Assembly (NCBI GenBank): GCA_964356195.1
Contig: CAYHGP010000003.1
Span: 1-64,000 of the forward strand
Reading direction: 5' to 3'
From: 2-02-FULL-48-14 sp964356195
GTDB taxonomy: Bacteria; Patescibacteriota; Gracilibacteria; UBA1369; 2-02-FULL-48-14
Length of the DNA stretch: 64,000 bases
A model generated the notes under the pieces. That model did no database searches and was not told where the DNA came from. It was given only the letters and a program-made list of their open reading frames with translations. Positions 26,776 to 36,495 of this stretch are shown piece by piece; position 1 is the stretch's first letter; the number at the start of each line of letters is the position of its first letter. Both the position numbers and the translations under genes were made by a program.

Positions 26776-28203
26776 ATGACTCTCGTAAACCGCCAAGAAG
26801 CCGAAGACTTACTCCGAAACGCAAAAAACATCCTCCTTGCGCCGTCTTCACCGATGGACGGAGACAGTGTGGGAAGTTCGCTGGCCCTCATGGCCGTGCT
26901 CCGAAAAATGGGGAAAACCGCAACCGTAGTGGCCTATGAACCCCTCCCGGAATACCTCAAATTCTTGCCTTTCGTTAGCCAAATTCAGCCAACCATTGCA
27001 CCGTCCAAAGACCTCGTCATTTCCCTCAGTACCGAAAATGCTGACGTGGATCATTTGAAGTACGAAGTTGAACCCGGCCGCATCAACATCATTGTGACGC
27101 CAAAACAGGGCCACTTCTCTCCTCAAGACATCAGTTTCCGAGGGAAAGGGGCGGACTTCGACCTCATCGTCACGGTAGACACGGGGGACATTGTACAGAT
27201 TGGAAAACTCTACACGGAAAACAAGGAACTGTTTGATCGAGTGCCTCTGCTCAACATCGATCATCACGCGTCGAACGGAAAATTTGGAACTCACAATTAC
27301 CTCGAAATCACCGCAGCGGCCACCACTCAAATGATCACACCCATGCTCATTGATTTTGAGAAGGAACGCGGCGAAGAACTCATCGATGAAGACGTAGCCA
27401 CTTTGCTCCTCGTGGGAATCATCACGGACACCGGCAGTTTTCAGCATTCCAACACCACTCCGGAGGCCTTTGAAATGGCAGCCAACCTTTTGGATCGCGG
27501 CGCGCGTCAGCAAGAAATCATCAAACACATTTTCAAGACCAAGAGTCTCGGGACCCTCAAACTTTGGGGCCGCGTACTTTCTCGAATTCAATACGATCAA
27601 AAGTTACGCTTGGTTTACTCAACCATCACGCTTCAAGATCTTTCGGACACCGGCACCACGCCCGATGACACGGGAGGAATTATTGATGAACTCATGAGCA
27701 ACGCGCCCGGCGCCGAAGTAGTAATGCTTTTGAAAGAAAAAGAACCCGGCTACGTTTCAGGAAGTTTCCGTGCCCCCGGCACCCTTGCCGACGTGAGTGA
27801 AATTGCAAAACTCATGAATGGAGGCGGACACAAAAAAGCCGCCGGCTTCCGCATCAAAGAAAAAACCATGGAAGAAGCCCTCGAATTCTCCAAACAAAAC
27901 ATTGCGAAATATATGCTGCCGAAACTCGGGCATCCGTCCTCGGCGGAAATCGAACCTGAAGAAGACAGCGAAATCCGTCTTTTCCCGGGACTCGTTTCCA
28001 AGCCGCAAAAAAGCATCCCAAAGCCTGACAAGGGCGGGGAAGATATGCTTCTTGAAGACTTTAGAAAACGTTCCTCGGCGCAGCCGAGTGGCCCTTCCCT
28101 CGATCCCGTGCAAGAGAAAACCGTTCACTTCTTTCAGGATCCAGACGGACAGGTGAAAGAGCCAAAAACGGTAGGCGAAATGCTATCCCAGCTGGGGCAG
28201 TAG
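26776..28203 (+). CDS. DHH/DHHA1 phosphoesterase, NrnA-like
   Basis: A 475-aa soluble protein. Motifs of the NrnA/GdpP-type DHH family: MDGDSVGSSLALMAVLRK (residues ~30-47), LIVTVDTGD, NIDHHASNGKFG (DHH), GIITDTGSFQHSNTTPEA and the DHHA1 GGGHKKAAGFRI. Known relatives degrade nanoRNA, pAp or linear dinucleotides such as pApA. In motif I the usual His before PDGD seems to be replaced (SSPMDGD), which may affect one metal site. About 85 C-terminal residues are polar and low-complexity, longer than in typical 310-340-aa NrnA. ATG 26776 is preferred; a GTG at 26755 in the same frame lies in the leader hairpin. The 3' end overlaps yebC by 21 nt tail to tail. Confidence 0.88.
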   Translation: MTLVNRQEAEDLLRNAKNILLAPSSPMDGDSVGSSLALMAVLRKMGKTATVVAYEPLPEYLKFLPFVSQIQPTIAPSKDLVISLSTENADVDHLKYEVEPGRINIIVTPKQGHFSPQDISFRGKGADFDLIVTVDTGDIVQIGKLYTENKELFDRVPLLNIDHHASNGKFGTHNYLEITAAATTQMITPMLIDFEKERGEELIDEDVATLLLVGIITDTGSFQHSNTTPEAFEMAANLLDRGARQQEIIKHIFKTKSLGTLKLWGRVLSRIQYDQKLRLVYSTITLQDLSDTGTTPDDTGGIIDELMSNAPGAEVVMLLKEKEPGYVSGSFRAPGTLADVSEIAKLMNGGGHKKAAGFRIKEKTMEEALEFSKQNIAKYMLPKLGHPSSAEIEPEEDSEIRLFPGLVSKPQKSIPKPDKGGEDMLLEDFRKRSSAQPSGPSLDPVQEKTVHFFQDPDGQVKEPKTVGEMLSQLGQ

Positions 28204-28935
28204 AGCATCGTCAATATCCACATTTGAGGTGACGCGCATCACATCCTCGTCTTCTTCGAGCAGTTCTATTAAGTTGATCACTTTACGGGCCAGCTCTAAA
28301 TCGGTGACGTGAACTTCCTCTTTGGGAATCCACACAAGTTCATCTTTTTCAACGGTGAAACCAGCTCCCTCCAGAGCTTTTTTCACTTCGCCGAGCTTTT
28401 CTGCCGCGGCATAAACTTCATATTTCCCATCTTCGCCAACATTGAGATCGTCCGCTCCGCAATCAATCAAACTCAGTTCCGCTTCATCTGCTGATTTGCC
28501 TTTCACGTCGACGAGAAAATACGCTTTCTTTGAAAACTTCCAGGAAACACTGCCCACCGAGGCCATGTTGCCGCCATGCTTGCCCAAAAGAGTACGAACA
28601 TTCGTGAGGGTTCGATTCGTATTGTCACTAATGGTGTCCACGAGCAAAGCACTTCCTCCGGGTCCAAAGGCCTCATAAGTGCCTTCCTGGTAATCCGTAC
28701 CTTCTTTGTCTTCACCGGTTCCCTTTTTGATGGCCCGCTCAATATTGGCACTCGGAACATTCTCTTTTCGGGCCCGCTCCAAGGCTGCGCGAAGCGCTGT
28801 ATTCGTACTCGGGTCTCCTCCGGTTCTCGCGGCAATGGCAATGAGGCGAGCATGAAGAGTGAAAACTTTTCCACGCTTGGAATCGGCGGCTCCCTTTTGA
28901 AGCTTAGTAGTTTTCCATTTGCTGTGTCCTGACAT
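28183..28935 (-). CDS. yebC: YebC/PmpR family translation/transcription regulator
   Basis: A 250-aa member of the TACO1/YebC family (MSGHSKWKTTKLQKGAAD start, AIKKGTGEDKEGTDYQEGTY, then EAFGPGGSALLVDTISDNTN). Members bind DNA or act at the ribosome on proline-rich stretches. Length and all three domains are normal. It is convergent with the DHH gene and shares 21 nt with it. Divergent from the membrane-protein gene at 29060. Confidence 0.96.
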   Translation of the reverse strand: MSGHSKWKTTKLQKGAADSKRGKVFTLHARLIAIAARTGGDPSTNTALRAALERARKENVPSANIERAIKKGTGEDKEGTDYQEGTYEAFGPGGSALLVDTISDNTNRTLTNVRTLLGKHGGNMASVGSVSWKFSKKAYFLVDVKGKSADEAELSLIDCGADDLNVGEDGKYEVYAAAEKLGEVKKALEGAGFTVEKDELVWIPKEEVHVTDLELARKVINLIELLEEDEDVMRVTSNVDIDDALLPQLG

Positions 28936-29059
28936 TGTTTTGGCTTTTAGTGGCTGAAACGAGCGCCCTCATTCTCTTGGATTCGCTCGGTGAGGTCAAT
29001 TAAAACTTTCATCCATCCGCTTTTGCTGGCACTATTGTCCGTGACAATTATTGCCACCC

Positions 29060-29908
29060 ATGTTCAAATCAAAACCCATCCAATTCGTCTTGGCGCCCCT
29101 CCTGGTGTTCTTGGGAAGTTTCGTCGGGCTGGCTTTGTTCTTCAGTCAGCAAAGTGGACATATTCTTTGGGAAAACTTGGTGGCCTCCGCCATATTCGCC
29201 GCAATACTGGCTTTTTTTGCATTCATTTGTATGTTCAGCAAATGGATATTCATAGGATGGATGGGAATAACGATTTTAGCCGCAGGAATAGTTTACCTCG
29301 CAGGATGGGACTCTTTTTCCATCAACTACTTCGGCGGAAATGCATACGTCGGATCTTGCCCCGTTTCGTTCTATTGCTTCAATACAGAGCAACTTGGGTT
29401 TTGGTACTTGCTCATGAAAACCGCCTTTGAAATAATTTTCCTTTTCGACGTCATTGTTGGATTCAAACTGGGAGTGCACACCTTGGTGGCCCTCAACTGG
29501 GCCTACCCGCAAACGCGCTACTTCATGGGCACTTTTATTCTCGGTCTCTTCACTTTTCTCCTCAGTTTTGTTCAAAGAATTCCGGATGTGCCCAAATATA
29601 CCGACTTTCAGTACTTGCTCCTCGGTTTCCTTGGGATTCTTGCCCTGGCCTCCTTTTGCTTTGGTGTTTTTTATACAAAATTGGGAACAAAACTGGATCG
29701 ATTCAAAAAGATTTATGGCGCTGCCGTGCTGTCTTATATTTTCCTCATTCCGATCCTCATTCCTTTTGACGTCGCCTCCGCAGAAGACCAAAGAGCCGCC
29801 CTCATCGCACGAGTGATCTTCGCATCCCTGGCGGTTTTCTTGTTTATTTACATGGGATTTTTCGCAAAACCGGCTTCAATAGGGTCCAAGAAAATCAAAA
29901 AATCCTGA
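29060..29908 (+). CDS. Polytopic membrane protein of unknown function
   Basis: A 282-aa protein with about seven hydrophobic helices (for example FVLAPLLVFLGSFVGLALFF, TFILGLFTFLLSFV, LLLGFLGILALASFCFGVF) and a basic C-terminal tail (SKKIKKS). A loop between helices 3 and 4 has two Cys (GSCPVSFYCF) that could pair outside. I do not recognise the family. The ATG at 29060 precedes the first helix directly; it stops with TGA, evidence that UGA is a stop here. Confidence 0.75.
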   Translation: MFKSKPIQFVLAPLLVFLGSFVGLALFFSQQSGHILWENLVASAIFAAILAFFAFICMFSKWIFIGWMGITILAAGIVYLAGWDSFSINYFGGNAYVGSCPVSFYCFNTEQLGFWYLLMKTAFEIIFLFDVIVGFKLGVHTLVALNWAYPQTRYFMGTFILGLFTFLLSFVQRIPDVPKYTDFQYLLLGFLGILALASFCFGVFYTKLGTKLDRFKKIYGAAVLSYIFLIPILIPFDVASAEDQRAALIARVIFASLAVFLFIYMGFFAKPASIGSKKIKKS

Positions 29909-29938
29909 CACCCCAAAAAGCGCTGCCCCCATGCAGAC

Positions 29939-29967
29939 TTGACAGATCTGTTAACTTGGCTTATTAT
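29939..29967 (+). promoter_or_regulatory. Promoter of the 30000 envelope gene pair
   Basis: TTGACA (29939-29944), a 17-bp spacer and TATTAT (29962-29967); ATG at 30000 follows after a leader of about 26 nt without a Shine-Dalgarno sequence. Confidence 0.8.
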
Positions 29968-29999
29968 ATTATAATAAAAAAAGTTAACCCGTATGGCCC

Positions 30000-32369
30000 A
30001 TGTCAACAGTAGTGCCCCCTCCGCCGGATGCCCCCAAAGGTCCGGAAGAGCCCAAAAGATCCGTTTCGACATCCGCATCCGTTCCTCTCACCGGTGAGCA
30101 AGCTCTTGTTGGAGCGGCAGTCTTGGGCGCCGTGGGACATATTTTAACGCCCTCCGTACCGGACAGAATAAGCCAGAAAGAGAGAGGGGAAGACAGTGGC
30201 GAAGCTGCAAGAGATGCAGATCTCGTTCAAGCTAAAGTTGAGTTATTTCAGCAGATTTACGGAGAAGGAGACGTAGATACCGTTTACTTCTACGATGAAA
30301 CAGGACTGGTTGTGAAGGAAAAAAACCTACCAAAAACTTGGTCAGAGATGACACAAGAGGCCAGGAAAACCTGGCTCAATGAAAATAAACCCAAAAGTGA
30401 GAAGGCCATTTCTACCGATGGAATCCGCATTTCCTTCCCAAAATTTGATTCGAAATCTGAAAAAGGCCTCGTAGAAACAGCCGTAGATCGAAGCCTGGAG
30501 CAGGCGCAAGATTCGCGCTATTTCGGAAATGAGAAGCTGAGTATTGAAGACGCAATGTGGAAAATTTGTGAAGCCTACGAAGTGCCTGTGGAAATTGCCA
30601 TGGGTTTTGCCGCGAACCGCAGCTTGTTCGATAAAGCCGACGTAGATCGAAACGAGGCCGGAGACATGGGGGGCCGTGGACTTTTCAAACTCACCACGGG
30701 TGCCTACACAGAAGCACTGACGTATATGCAGCGACACTCGGAATATTCTCAAAAAGTCCGAAAAGGAAGACTCGGCGATTTTGAAAAAGAATGGCAAAAC
30801 CGTTTCGTACAAATCGAAGTCTTTTGCGCCTACTATCGTCGTCTCTACGATGGCCTCACCGGTGAACGAGGGGCTTTGAAGACCTTGAAAGACCGTTTGA
30901 ATACCATCGATCCAAGTTATTCTTCAGATTCTGTCGAAGAGCAAGCCGTCATCACAGCGTACCTTTCCGGTCCGACACGAGTGAAAGAGGTCATCCAGGC
31001 TTTCGCTAAGCTTCCCGATGAAAAAATCAAAGAAGTTTTAGGGGAAGCTCCCTACGGTTCAGATGTTTGGCCGGAAATTTTGCGTGATTCCTTCGGCAGA
31101 AATGGAATCAATCAAGAGTCTTTGGATTTCACGGGCAAGGTCTACGCGATGTCCGCGATGGTCAGTGAAGAGGGGGCTGCCTATGTGGGCGAAGCAACCG
31201 GCACCGGCGGACGTTCTTGGCTCAAGGCACTCTCACTTTTGACCGGTGCTGCCGCCATGGGTGCGGGTGGAACTCTTACCGCACAAACCGCTCTCAAACA
31301 ACAAAGAGCTGAAGCTCTCACTCGCAGAGACCTGCTCATAAGAGCTTTGGGTGCAGCGGCCCTAGTCACTCCTCCGGGAAAACTTATTGCTGCTTCTATA
31401 GAACTTCCCGATTGGGACTTTGGTGGTGAAGAACCGGTGCCACCTCCTCCTCCACCAGAGGGGCCTCAAGAAAAACCTTCCTTTCCCGAAGTAGCGGAAC
31501 AAGCAAAAAAAACTTTGGATACTCTTTACGCAGATTTGAAGAGCCAGAAACGAATCCTCCGTACCCCCAACGAACAAAGCGAAGCAAAGCGTTATTCCCA
31601 ACCTTCTCAGGACACCCTGGTGAGAGGCTCCTTCAACAAAGTTATTGGTAAAGAACTGACGGACGAAATCTATAAGACGAGAAAAGATAAGCAATCGGGA
31701 AGAAATCACCTGTACGACAAAGCGGCCCCAAAAGTAGAAGCTTACCGGGATGCACGTCTCAAAGATGGAACTTTCGTCCAATTGCAAAACGACAACGCCA
31801 ATTGTTTTTGTGAGGGAGTAGGCACCACCAGCGGTACAGGGAACAATCCCGATTGGATGTGTATGCATAAAGATCTAGTCCCCCTCATTGAAACCATGAT
31901 TGAGCTTGTGAATTATCAAATTGATTTATTCAATGCCAATCCATCGGCTTACGGAAAGGCAAAAAACAGAAAGTTGAGCCATGTTTCGGCTCTTCGACTT
32001 TCAGGTGCCCTGCGGGGTCCGAAACAAACAAAAAAAATGTTGAATGACCCTACATTGGCCTCTCAAACCACCAAGTCTCTCACCGCTCACTGGGGGGGAG
32101 GGACGGTGGACATAGGATCTTATGTAAATGGAAACGCACACATCGCTCGCATCTCGGAAGATATGCTTGATGAGAACGGAACTGTAGACCTCAAAGCAGG
32201 TGAGAAACTCTCGAATGGAAAATTCAAAGCAGAAGCAGCGCTTATTAGTGTATTTATGGGGCGCGCTCTTTTTGCGATGAAAGCACCCCTTGAAGCAATC
32301 GAACACATTAAAATGATGCCGCTCTGGGAACGGAAACCAAAAAACTGGCACGTCTCCACCGATTTATAG
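30000..32369 (+). CDS. Transglycosylase-like/LAS-peptidase-like envelope protein with internal Tat-like segment
   Basis: A 789-aa protein. Residues 1-60 are Pro-rich with one weak hydrophobic stretch. Residues ~180-290 resemble a soluble lytic transglycosylase fold (DAMWKICEAYEVPVEIAMGF, GRGLFKLTTGAY), but the catalytic Glu position reads AANRS, so it is probably inactive. Around 405-465 are two hydrophobic stretches, the second starting LTRRDLLIRALGAAALV like a twin-arginine signal. The C-terminal ~130 residues carry HWGGGTVDIG (His697, Asp704 with HxxGxxxD spacing) and a final NWHVSTDL, the two zinc motifs of LAS/M15-type peptidoglycan peptidases. A peptidoglycan-cleaving or binding role is inferred. 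The next gene begins 7 nt after the stop. Confidence 0.7.
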   Translation: MSTVVPPPPDAPKGPEEPKRSVSTSASVPLTGEQALVGAAVLGAVGHILTPSVPDRISQKERGEDSGEAARDADLVQAKVELFQQIYGEGDVDTVYFYDETGLVVKEKNLPKTWSEMTQEARKTWLNENKPKSEKAISTDGIRISFPKFDSKSEKGLVETAVDRSLEQAQDSRYFGNEKLSIEDAMWKICEAYEVPVEIAMGFAANRSLFDKADVDRNEAGDMGGRGLFKLTTGAYTEALTYMQRHSEYSQKVRKGRLGDFEKEWQNRFVQIEVFCAYYRRLYDGLTGERGALKTLKDRLNTIDPSYSSDSVEEQAVITAYLSGPTRVKEVIQAFAKLPDEKIKEVLGEAPYGSDVWPEILRDSFGRNGINQESLDFTGKVYAMSAMVSEEGAAYVGEATGTGGRSWLKALSLLTGAAAMGAGGTLTAQTALKQQRAEALTRRDLLIRALGAAALVTPPGKLIAASIELPDWDFGGEEPVPPPPPPEGPQEKPSFPEVAEQAKKTLDTLYADLKSQKRILRTPNEQSEAKRYSQPSQDTLVRGSFNKVIGKELTDEIYKTRKDKQSGRNHLYDKAAPKVEAYRDARLKDGTFVQLQNDNANCFCEGVGTTSGTGNNPDWMCMHKDLVPLIETMIELVNYQIDLFNANPSAYGKAKNRKLSHVSALRLSGALRGPKQTKKMLNDPTLASQTTKSLTAHWGGGTVDIGSYVNGNAHIARISEDMLDENGTVDLKAGEKLSNGKFKAEAALISVFMGRALFAMKAPLEAIEHIKMMPLWERKPKNWHVSTDL

Positions 32370-32376
32370 ATAGTTT

Positions 32377-35121
32377 ATGAGCCAACCCGATAAAAATCGT
32401 CAACTGGGAGAAGGGCCCGCGCCTCGCGAAGGAAGAGAAAACTCACGAGAAACGGACTTTGATTTAGCGAGTCTCGCGAGCCGCTTCCGAGTTTTGCCGG
32501 CTCTGGTTTTGGCAGGCATACTTCAAAGTTGCGATGCGCCTGCACCCGTTCCGGAGCCAAACCCTGGGGTAGATTCCGGAGAAGTCGATAAACCTTTCAT
32601 TTACATACAAGACCCTCGCAGCACCCAGGAAATTCTTTTGGCTCTCAAAGCCAGGCATCCGGTGCTCAATACGAACCAACAGTTTTTACTATTTGCACTC
32701 GACACTCACATTCGTACATTGCTGGAGCAAAAAAAAGACCTCATTCATGGAGACAAACGCAAAAAAGGCGACCCTAAAGACGACTTCATCGGCTTGGAAC
32801 AATATAAAGAGGAGCTTAAAAAATTAGCAAAGAAAGCAAAGCCAAAGAAAGGGAAGGCCCGCACCGATTACGAAAAAAAGTTTGCAGATCTCAGCAAAGC
32901 CATTGCGGGTCGCGAAAGCGCAATAAGAAAAATCGACGAATTTCTGGATCCGGAAAATCTTGGAAAAATTGAAGCCGCCCAAGGGGACGCAGATTATGGA
33001 ATTTTCTTGGAAAAAGTCACTTATTCGGAATTAAAGGAAATGGGCCTTATCTCACCGGGAGATGGCTTGGAAAAACACAGCTATTTAAAGGTGGAAGGAA
33101 TGTGGCCGCTCAAACTGAAGGCGATAGAAGCTGCAAAATTCAAAGGGAAAGAAAGGCATTTACAGGCCTGTAAAGACGTGGTCGCCAAACTCGCTACACG
33201 CGAGGTGGAGAAAATGACTTACGAAGAATTTTACGATCGTATCCGTGAAGTGGTGAGGGAACTCAAACCTCACGCCGGGGAGCTGGGACTCGCCACTCCT
33301 TACCTGGATTACTTGGACGCGGACACCTTAACTTCCATTGTTCTTCATGAACTCATGCCCGCCAACTACAACCCGGTGGCTAGAATTCACATCATGAGTA
33401 TGATGCTGGATCAAGGTTTTGAACCTGAATATGTTCCCGCCATTCACGACACTTCCGCAAGTTATGGGCCTTACCAAGCGACGCTTCCGACTCAAGAAAA
33501 CATCCAAAGTCTGGCGCAAAAGAGGGGTCTGGCAGAAATTCCCAATTTGGACCCTAAATTAAAAGAAGTCCCCAACTTTGTGGATGCCACCGACTTGGAA
33601 TCTCAAACACTTTTCGCCTACCTGCTCACGCTCTCAAATCACCAAAGTGTTTACGAAACCATTTTAAAAAAAGATCCTGAATTTAAACCCTACTTTGACC
33701 GTTCCACCCAAGCCGAACGCCGTATTTTCTTTTCAGGTCTTGCTGGTTATTTCCATAATCATGGTTTTACGGACGTGCCCGCCATTGAAGGATTTTTCAC
33801 GGACGAAGGCAATCCAGTTTTTAGCACAAAAACACCGGAAGCCACTCTTCAAGAAGCCTACAAAAGATTCGTGGAGAATAGCTCAAAAATTCAAGGGAAT
33901 AAAAAAGAAATTGCCGCCCGTCATGCCCGCGGTACCGGCGCCTTGGTGGAAAATGTGGTGGCTTATGGAAGGGTGGATCATCCCTTGGTGCTGCCTTCCG
34001 AACACGGAGCCAGCCCACGCGCTATCATGGCGGAAACAAGCCAGCTCGTGAAAGAAATCCAAGGCAAGGAAACTTATGTCTTGCACGTAACGGCTTTGGG
34101 CGTGGAGGCCATGTTAACAAGTCTGCTGCAAGATCCGGCAAAAAAGGAGGAAATCCTTAAGTTCAATAACGTTCAAGCGAATGCGCAGGCGGGGACTTTG
34201 ATCTACGTTCCCATCGAAGATCTCAAACCGGAACTGCAAGACAAAGAGGCCTATCGCATTGATGTAGAAACCCATGAAGACGCAGCAACTCTGGTTCAAT
34301 TTATTGTAAAACCTGAATTTCAAACGGCCTGGAGTAATGCCGCCTTGCTCGCGCTTTCGAACCCGGGAACTTGGGGGGAATGGTCGGACATTGAAGGCAG
34401 TATTCGTGTTCCAAAAACTTGGGTAGATGAGGCGCGCTTAGCACAACTTCCTCGCGCAAAACCGGAACAAGTCGCCCAGGCACCGAAGCTGAAACGAGTG
34501 CCCATCCCAACAGACTACGATGGGATGAGAATTCGTGGAATCCGCGACGGATTTGCAATTCCCGACTCCGCCACAGCCATTGAACTCTACGAAGCCGCTG
34601 CGCCACACTGCGAAGAGATTAAAAATAGTGAACATTTTATAATCAACTTGAGCCCTGACCAAGATCCCAAGCAAATGAAAGTGGCAGAGGAAGTACAGCC
34701 TCTTCTTGAACAACTCGGAGATAGTTTCAAGGAAAAATCAGGCGGAGTAAAATTCGTGATCAATGCAGCCCTAAGGTCTTTCGCACGACAAATGGAGCTA
34801 GGATCTATTCGTGACGGACTTCACGTGACAGGACGAGCGGTGGACATTGCCGATGGTCGTTTTATGGATGAAAAGGGAAGAATGCTGACCTGGTCCGTGA
34901 TGGGTGCAGGAGGAAAACCTGAAAAAGGCCCTGACGCCCCACGAGTTGAAGAATTAAGAGCCATTCTGAGAGAAACGCTTGAGGAAGCGCAAGGACTTGG
35001 CTACCTTTTAGCTTTCGATGAAACGGAAGTGGGTGCCAAGGCCCGCGATCATGACAAAAGTAGAGGGCATTTCCACCTTTACTTCCCCAAATTCCTTGAA
35101 GAGAGTGGGGACGAACTTTAG
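32377..35121 (+). CDS. Lipoprotein with transglycosylase-like, LysM-like and LAS/M15 peptidase-like regions
   Basis: A 914-aa protein. A polar 37-residue start precedes a hydrophobic stretch ending in the lipobox GILQSC (Cys ~53), so it is probably a lipoprotein with an unusually long n-region. Residues 100-300 are Lys/Glu-rich. Around 315-370 there is a transglycosylase-like region (TLTSIVLHELMPANYNPVAR, DTSASYGPYQAT). Around 565-615 a LysM-like repeat ends in AGTLIYVP. The C-terminus has GLHVTGRAVDIADG (His816, Asp823) and GHFHLYFP (~897-904), the HxxGxAxD and HxH zinc motifs of D-Ala-D-Ala/LAS peptidases. It follows the 30000 gene by 7 nt, so both are one operon and likely act together on the cell wall. 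Its 3' end is convergent with malic enzyme. Confidence 0.72.
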   Translation: MSQPDKNRQLGEGPAPREGRENSRETDFDLASLASRFRVLPALVLAGILQSCDAPAPVPEPNPGVDSGEVDKPFIYIQDPRSTQEILLALKARHPVLNTNQQFLLFALDTHIRTLLEQKKDLIHGDKRKKGDPKDDFIGLEQYKEELKKLAKKAKPKKGKARTDYEKKFADLSKAIAGRESAIRKIDEFLDPENLGKIEAAQGDADYGIFLEKVTYSELKEMGLISPGDGLEKHSYLKVEGMWPLKLKAIEAAKFKGKERHLQACKDVVAKLATREVEKMTYEEFYDRIREVVRELKPHAGELGLATPYLDYLDADTLTSIVLHELMPANYNPVARIHIMSMMLDQGFEPEYVPAIHDTSASYGPYQATLPTQENIQSLAQKRGLAEIPNLDPKLKEVPNFVDATDLESQTLFAYLLTLSNHQSVYETILKKDPEFKPYFDRSTQAERRIFFSGLAGYFHNHGFTDVPAIEGFFTDEGNPVFSTKTPEATLQEAYKRFVENSSKIQGNKKEIAARHARGTGALVENVVAYGRVDHPLVLPSEHGASPRAIMAETSQLVKEIQGKETYVLHVTALGVEAMLTSLLQDPAKKEEILKFNNVQANAQAGTLIYVPIEDLKPELQDKEAYRIDVETHEDAATLVQFIVKPEFQTAWSNAALLALSNPGTWGEWSDIEGSIRVPKTWVDEARLAQLPRAKPEQVAQAPKLKRVPIPTDYDGMRIRGIRDGFAIPDSATAIELYEAAAPHCEEIKNSEHFIINLSPDQDPKQMKVAEEVQPLLEQLGDSFKEKSGGVKFVINAALRSFARQMELGSIRDGLHVTGRAVDIADGRFMDEKGRMLTWSVMGAGGKPEKGPDAPRVEELRAILRETLEEAQGLGYLLAFDETEVGAKARDHDKSRGHFHLYFPKFLEESGDEL

Positions 35122-35124
35122 GAT

Positions 35125-36270
35125 TCACGCACTGCGTTTCACGGCCTCCGCAATGACGTTCGCCACCCCTTCTTCAAACGGACTGGGGATGATTTTTTCG
35201 GCCGTCGCTTGAGGGACAAGAGCGGCCAAAGCTTCCGCCGCAGCCAGGAACATTTTTTCGGTGAACAGCGTGATGCGGCCGTCGAGGGCGCCGCGGAAAA
35301 TACCAGGGAACACCAGCACATTATTGAGTTGATTTTGGGAATCGCTGCGTCCGGTAGCCACCACCGCGGCACCTGCTTCTTTGGCATCTGCTTCGGAGAT
35401 TTCAGGGTCGGGATTCGCCATCGCAAAAACAATGGCTCGTTCCGCCATGCTTTTTACCATTTCTTTCGTGACCAAACCAGCCTTTGAAACCCCAATAAAA
35501 ACATCAGCACCCACCAAGATTTCCGCCAAAGTTCCGCTGAATTTTTCAGGATTTGTGTACTCCGCAATTTCCTGTTTTGCACTGTTCATATTTTCACTGC
35601 GTCCTTGGAAAATTGCTCCCACTGTGTCCGCCAAAATCAAATTAGAAAAACCGTAAGCATGAAGCAGTTGTGCAATCGCAATTCCGGCCGCACCCGCTCC
35701 ATTAATCACCAACTTAACCGTCTTGTCTTTTTCAACGACTTTGAGCGCATTAATGAGTCCGGCTAAAACAACAATCGCGGTACCGTGTTGGTCATCGTGG
35801 AACACAGGAATTTTGAGACGCGCCTTTAATTTTTCCTCGACTTCAAAACAGCGCGGTGCTGAAATATCTTCCAAATTAATTCCGCCAAAACCTTCCGCAA
35901 TATTCACCACCAATTCTACAATTTCATCTACATTTTGCGTACTCAGCACAAGCGGGTAGGCATCAATTCCGGCAAATTGCTTAAACAAAAGAGCCTTGCC
36001 CTCCATCACGGGGTAAGCCCCCGCCGCACCAATGTTTCCAAGTCCCAAAACCGCACTTCCATCACTCACCACCGCCACACTGTTTCCCTTGGGTGTTAGC
36101 TCGTACATCAGTCCAGGGTCCTTCGCAATCGCCAAAGAAACGGCTCCCACTCCCGGAGTGTAAGCTCGGCTCAAATCATCGCGACTCGCCAAAGGCACTT
36201 TCGCCGCCACAGCCAACTTACCTCGATTGAGGCGATGGAGCTGCAGTGCGTCATCATCAAATCGGCTCAT
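35125..36270 (-). CDS. Malic enzyme, NAD(P)-dependent
   Basis: A 381-aa short-form malic enzyme, which converts malate to pyruvate and CO2. Visible are the malic N-terminal motifs (SRAYTPGVGAVSLAIA, DGSAVLGLGNIGAAGAYPVM with the catalytic Lys in MEGKALLFK), the metal-site segment EDISAPRCFEVEE, and FHDDQHGTAIVVLAGL leading into the Rossmann domain (VINGAGAAGIAIAQLL). Length fits bacterial short forms. Its ATG overlaps the stop codon of the preceding lipoprotein gene by one base (TAATG), and both follow an SLH gene, so all three are likely one operon. NAD versus NADP cannot be told by eye. Confidence 0.95.
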   Translation of the reverse strand: MSRFDDDALQLHRLNRGKLAVAAKVPLASRDDLSRAYTPGVGAVSLAIAKDPGLMYELTPKGNSVAVVSDGSAVLGLGNIGAAGAYPVMEGKALLFKQFAGIDAYPLVLSTQNVDEIVELVVNIAEGFGGINLEDISAPRCFEVEEKLKARLKIPVFHDDQHGTAIVVLAGLINALKVVEKDKTVKLVINGAGAAGIAIAQLLHAYGFSNLILADTVGAIFQGRSENMNSAKQEIAEYTNPEKFSGTLAEILVGADVFIGVSKAGLVTKEMVKSMAERAIVFAMANPDPEISEADAKEAGAAVVATGRSDSQNQLNNVLVFPGIFRGALDGRITLFTEKMFLAAAEALAALVPQATAEKIIPSPFEEGVANVIAEAVKRSA

Positions 36271-36485
36271 TATTCGGGAATAACCAAATCATCAGGAATT
36301 TCAGTGGGGCCTTGAATCTGAAGAATTTCTTCGTTGTCAGTATTTGTAGAAGTATCATCGTCTCCGGTTTCGGTTCCCCCATCGTTGTACATATCAATCA
36401 AAGAGCTGTCGGTTCCACCGTCATCGGCAGCCGAACAACCAGCAAGGATCAGAGTCAAAAGAGCAAAAGGGAGGAATCGTTTCAT
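36270..36485 (-). CDS. Small acidic lipoprotein
   Basis: A 71-aa protein with a lipoprotein signal (MKRFLPFALLTLILAGC, Cys17) and an acidic, Thr/Asp-rich mature part of about 55 residues without recognisable domain. The start at 36485 is the one directly before the signal. It overlaps malic enzyme by one base and begins 11 nt after the SLH gene. Function unknown. Confidence 0.75.
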   Translation of the reverse strand: MKRFLPFALLTLILAGCSAADDGGTDSSLIDMYNDGGTETGDDDTSTNTDNEEILQIQGPTEIPDDLVIPE

Positions 36486-36495
36486 AGAGCTTGGG

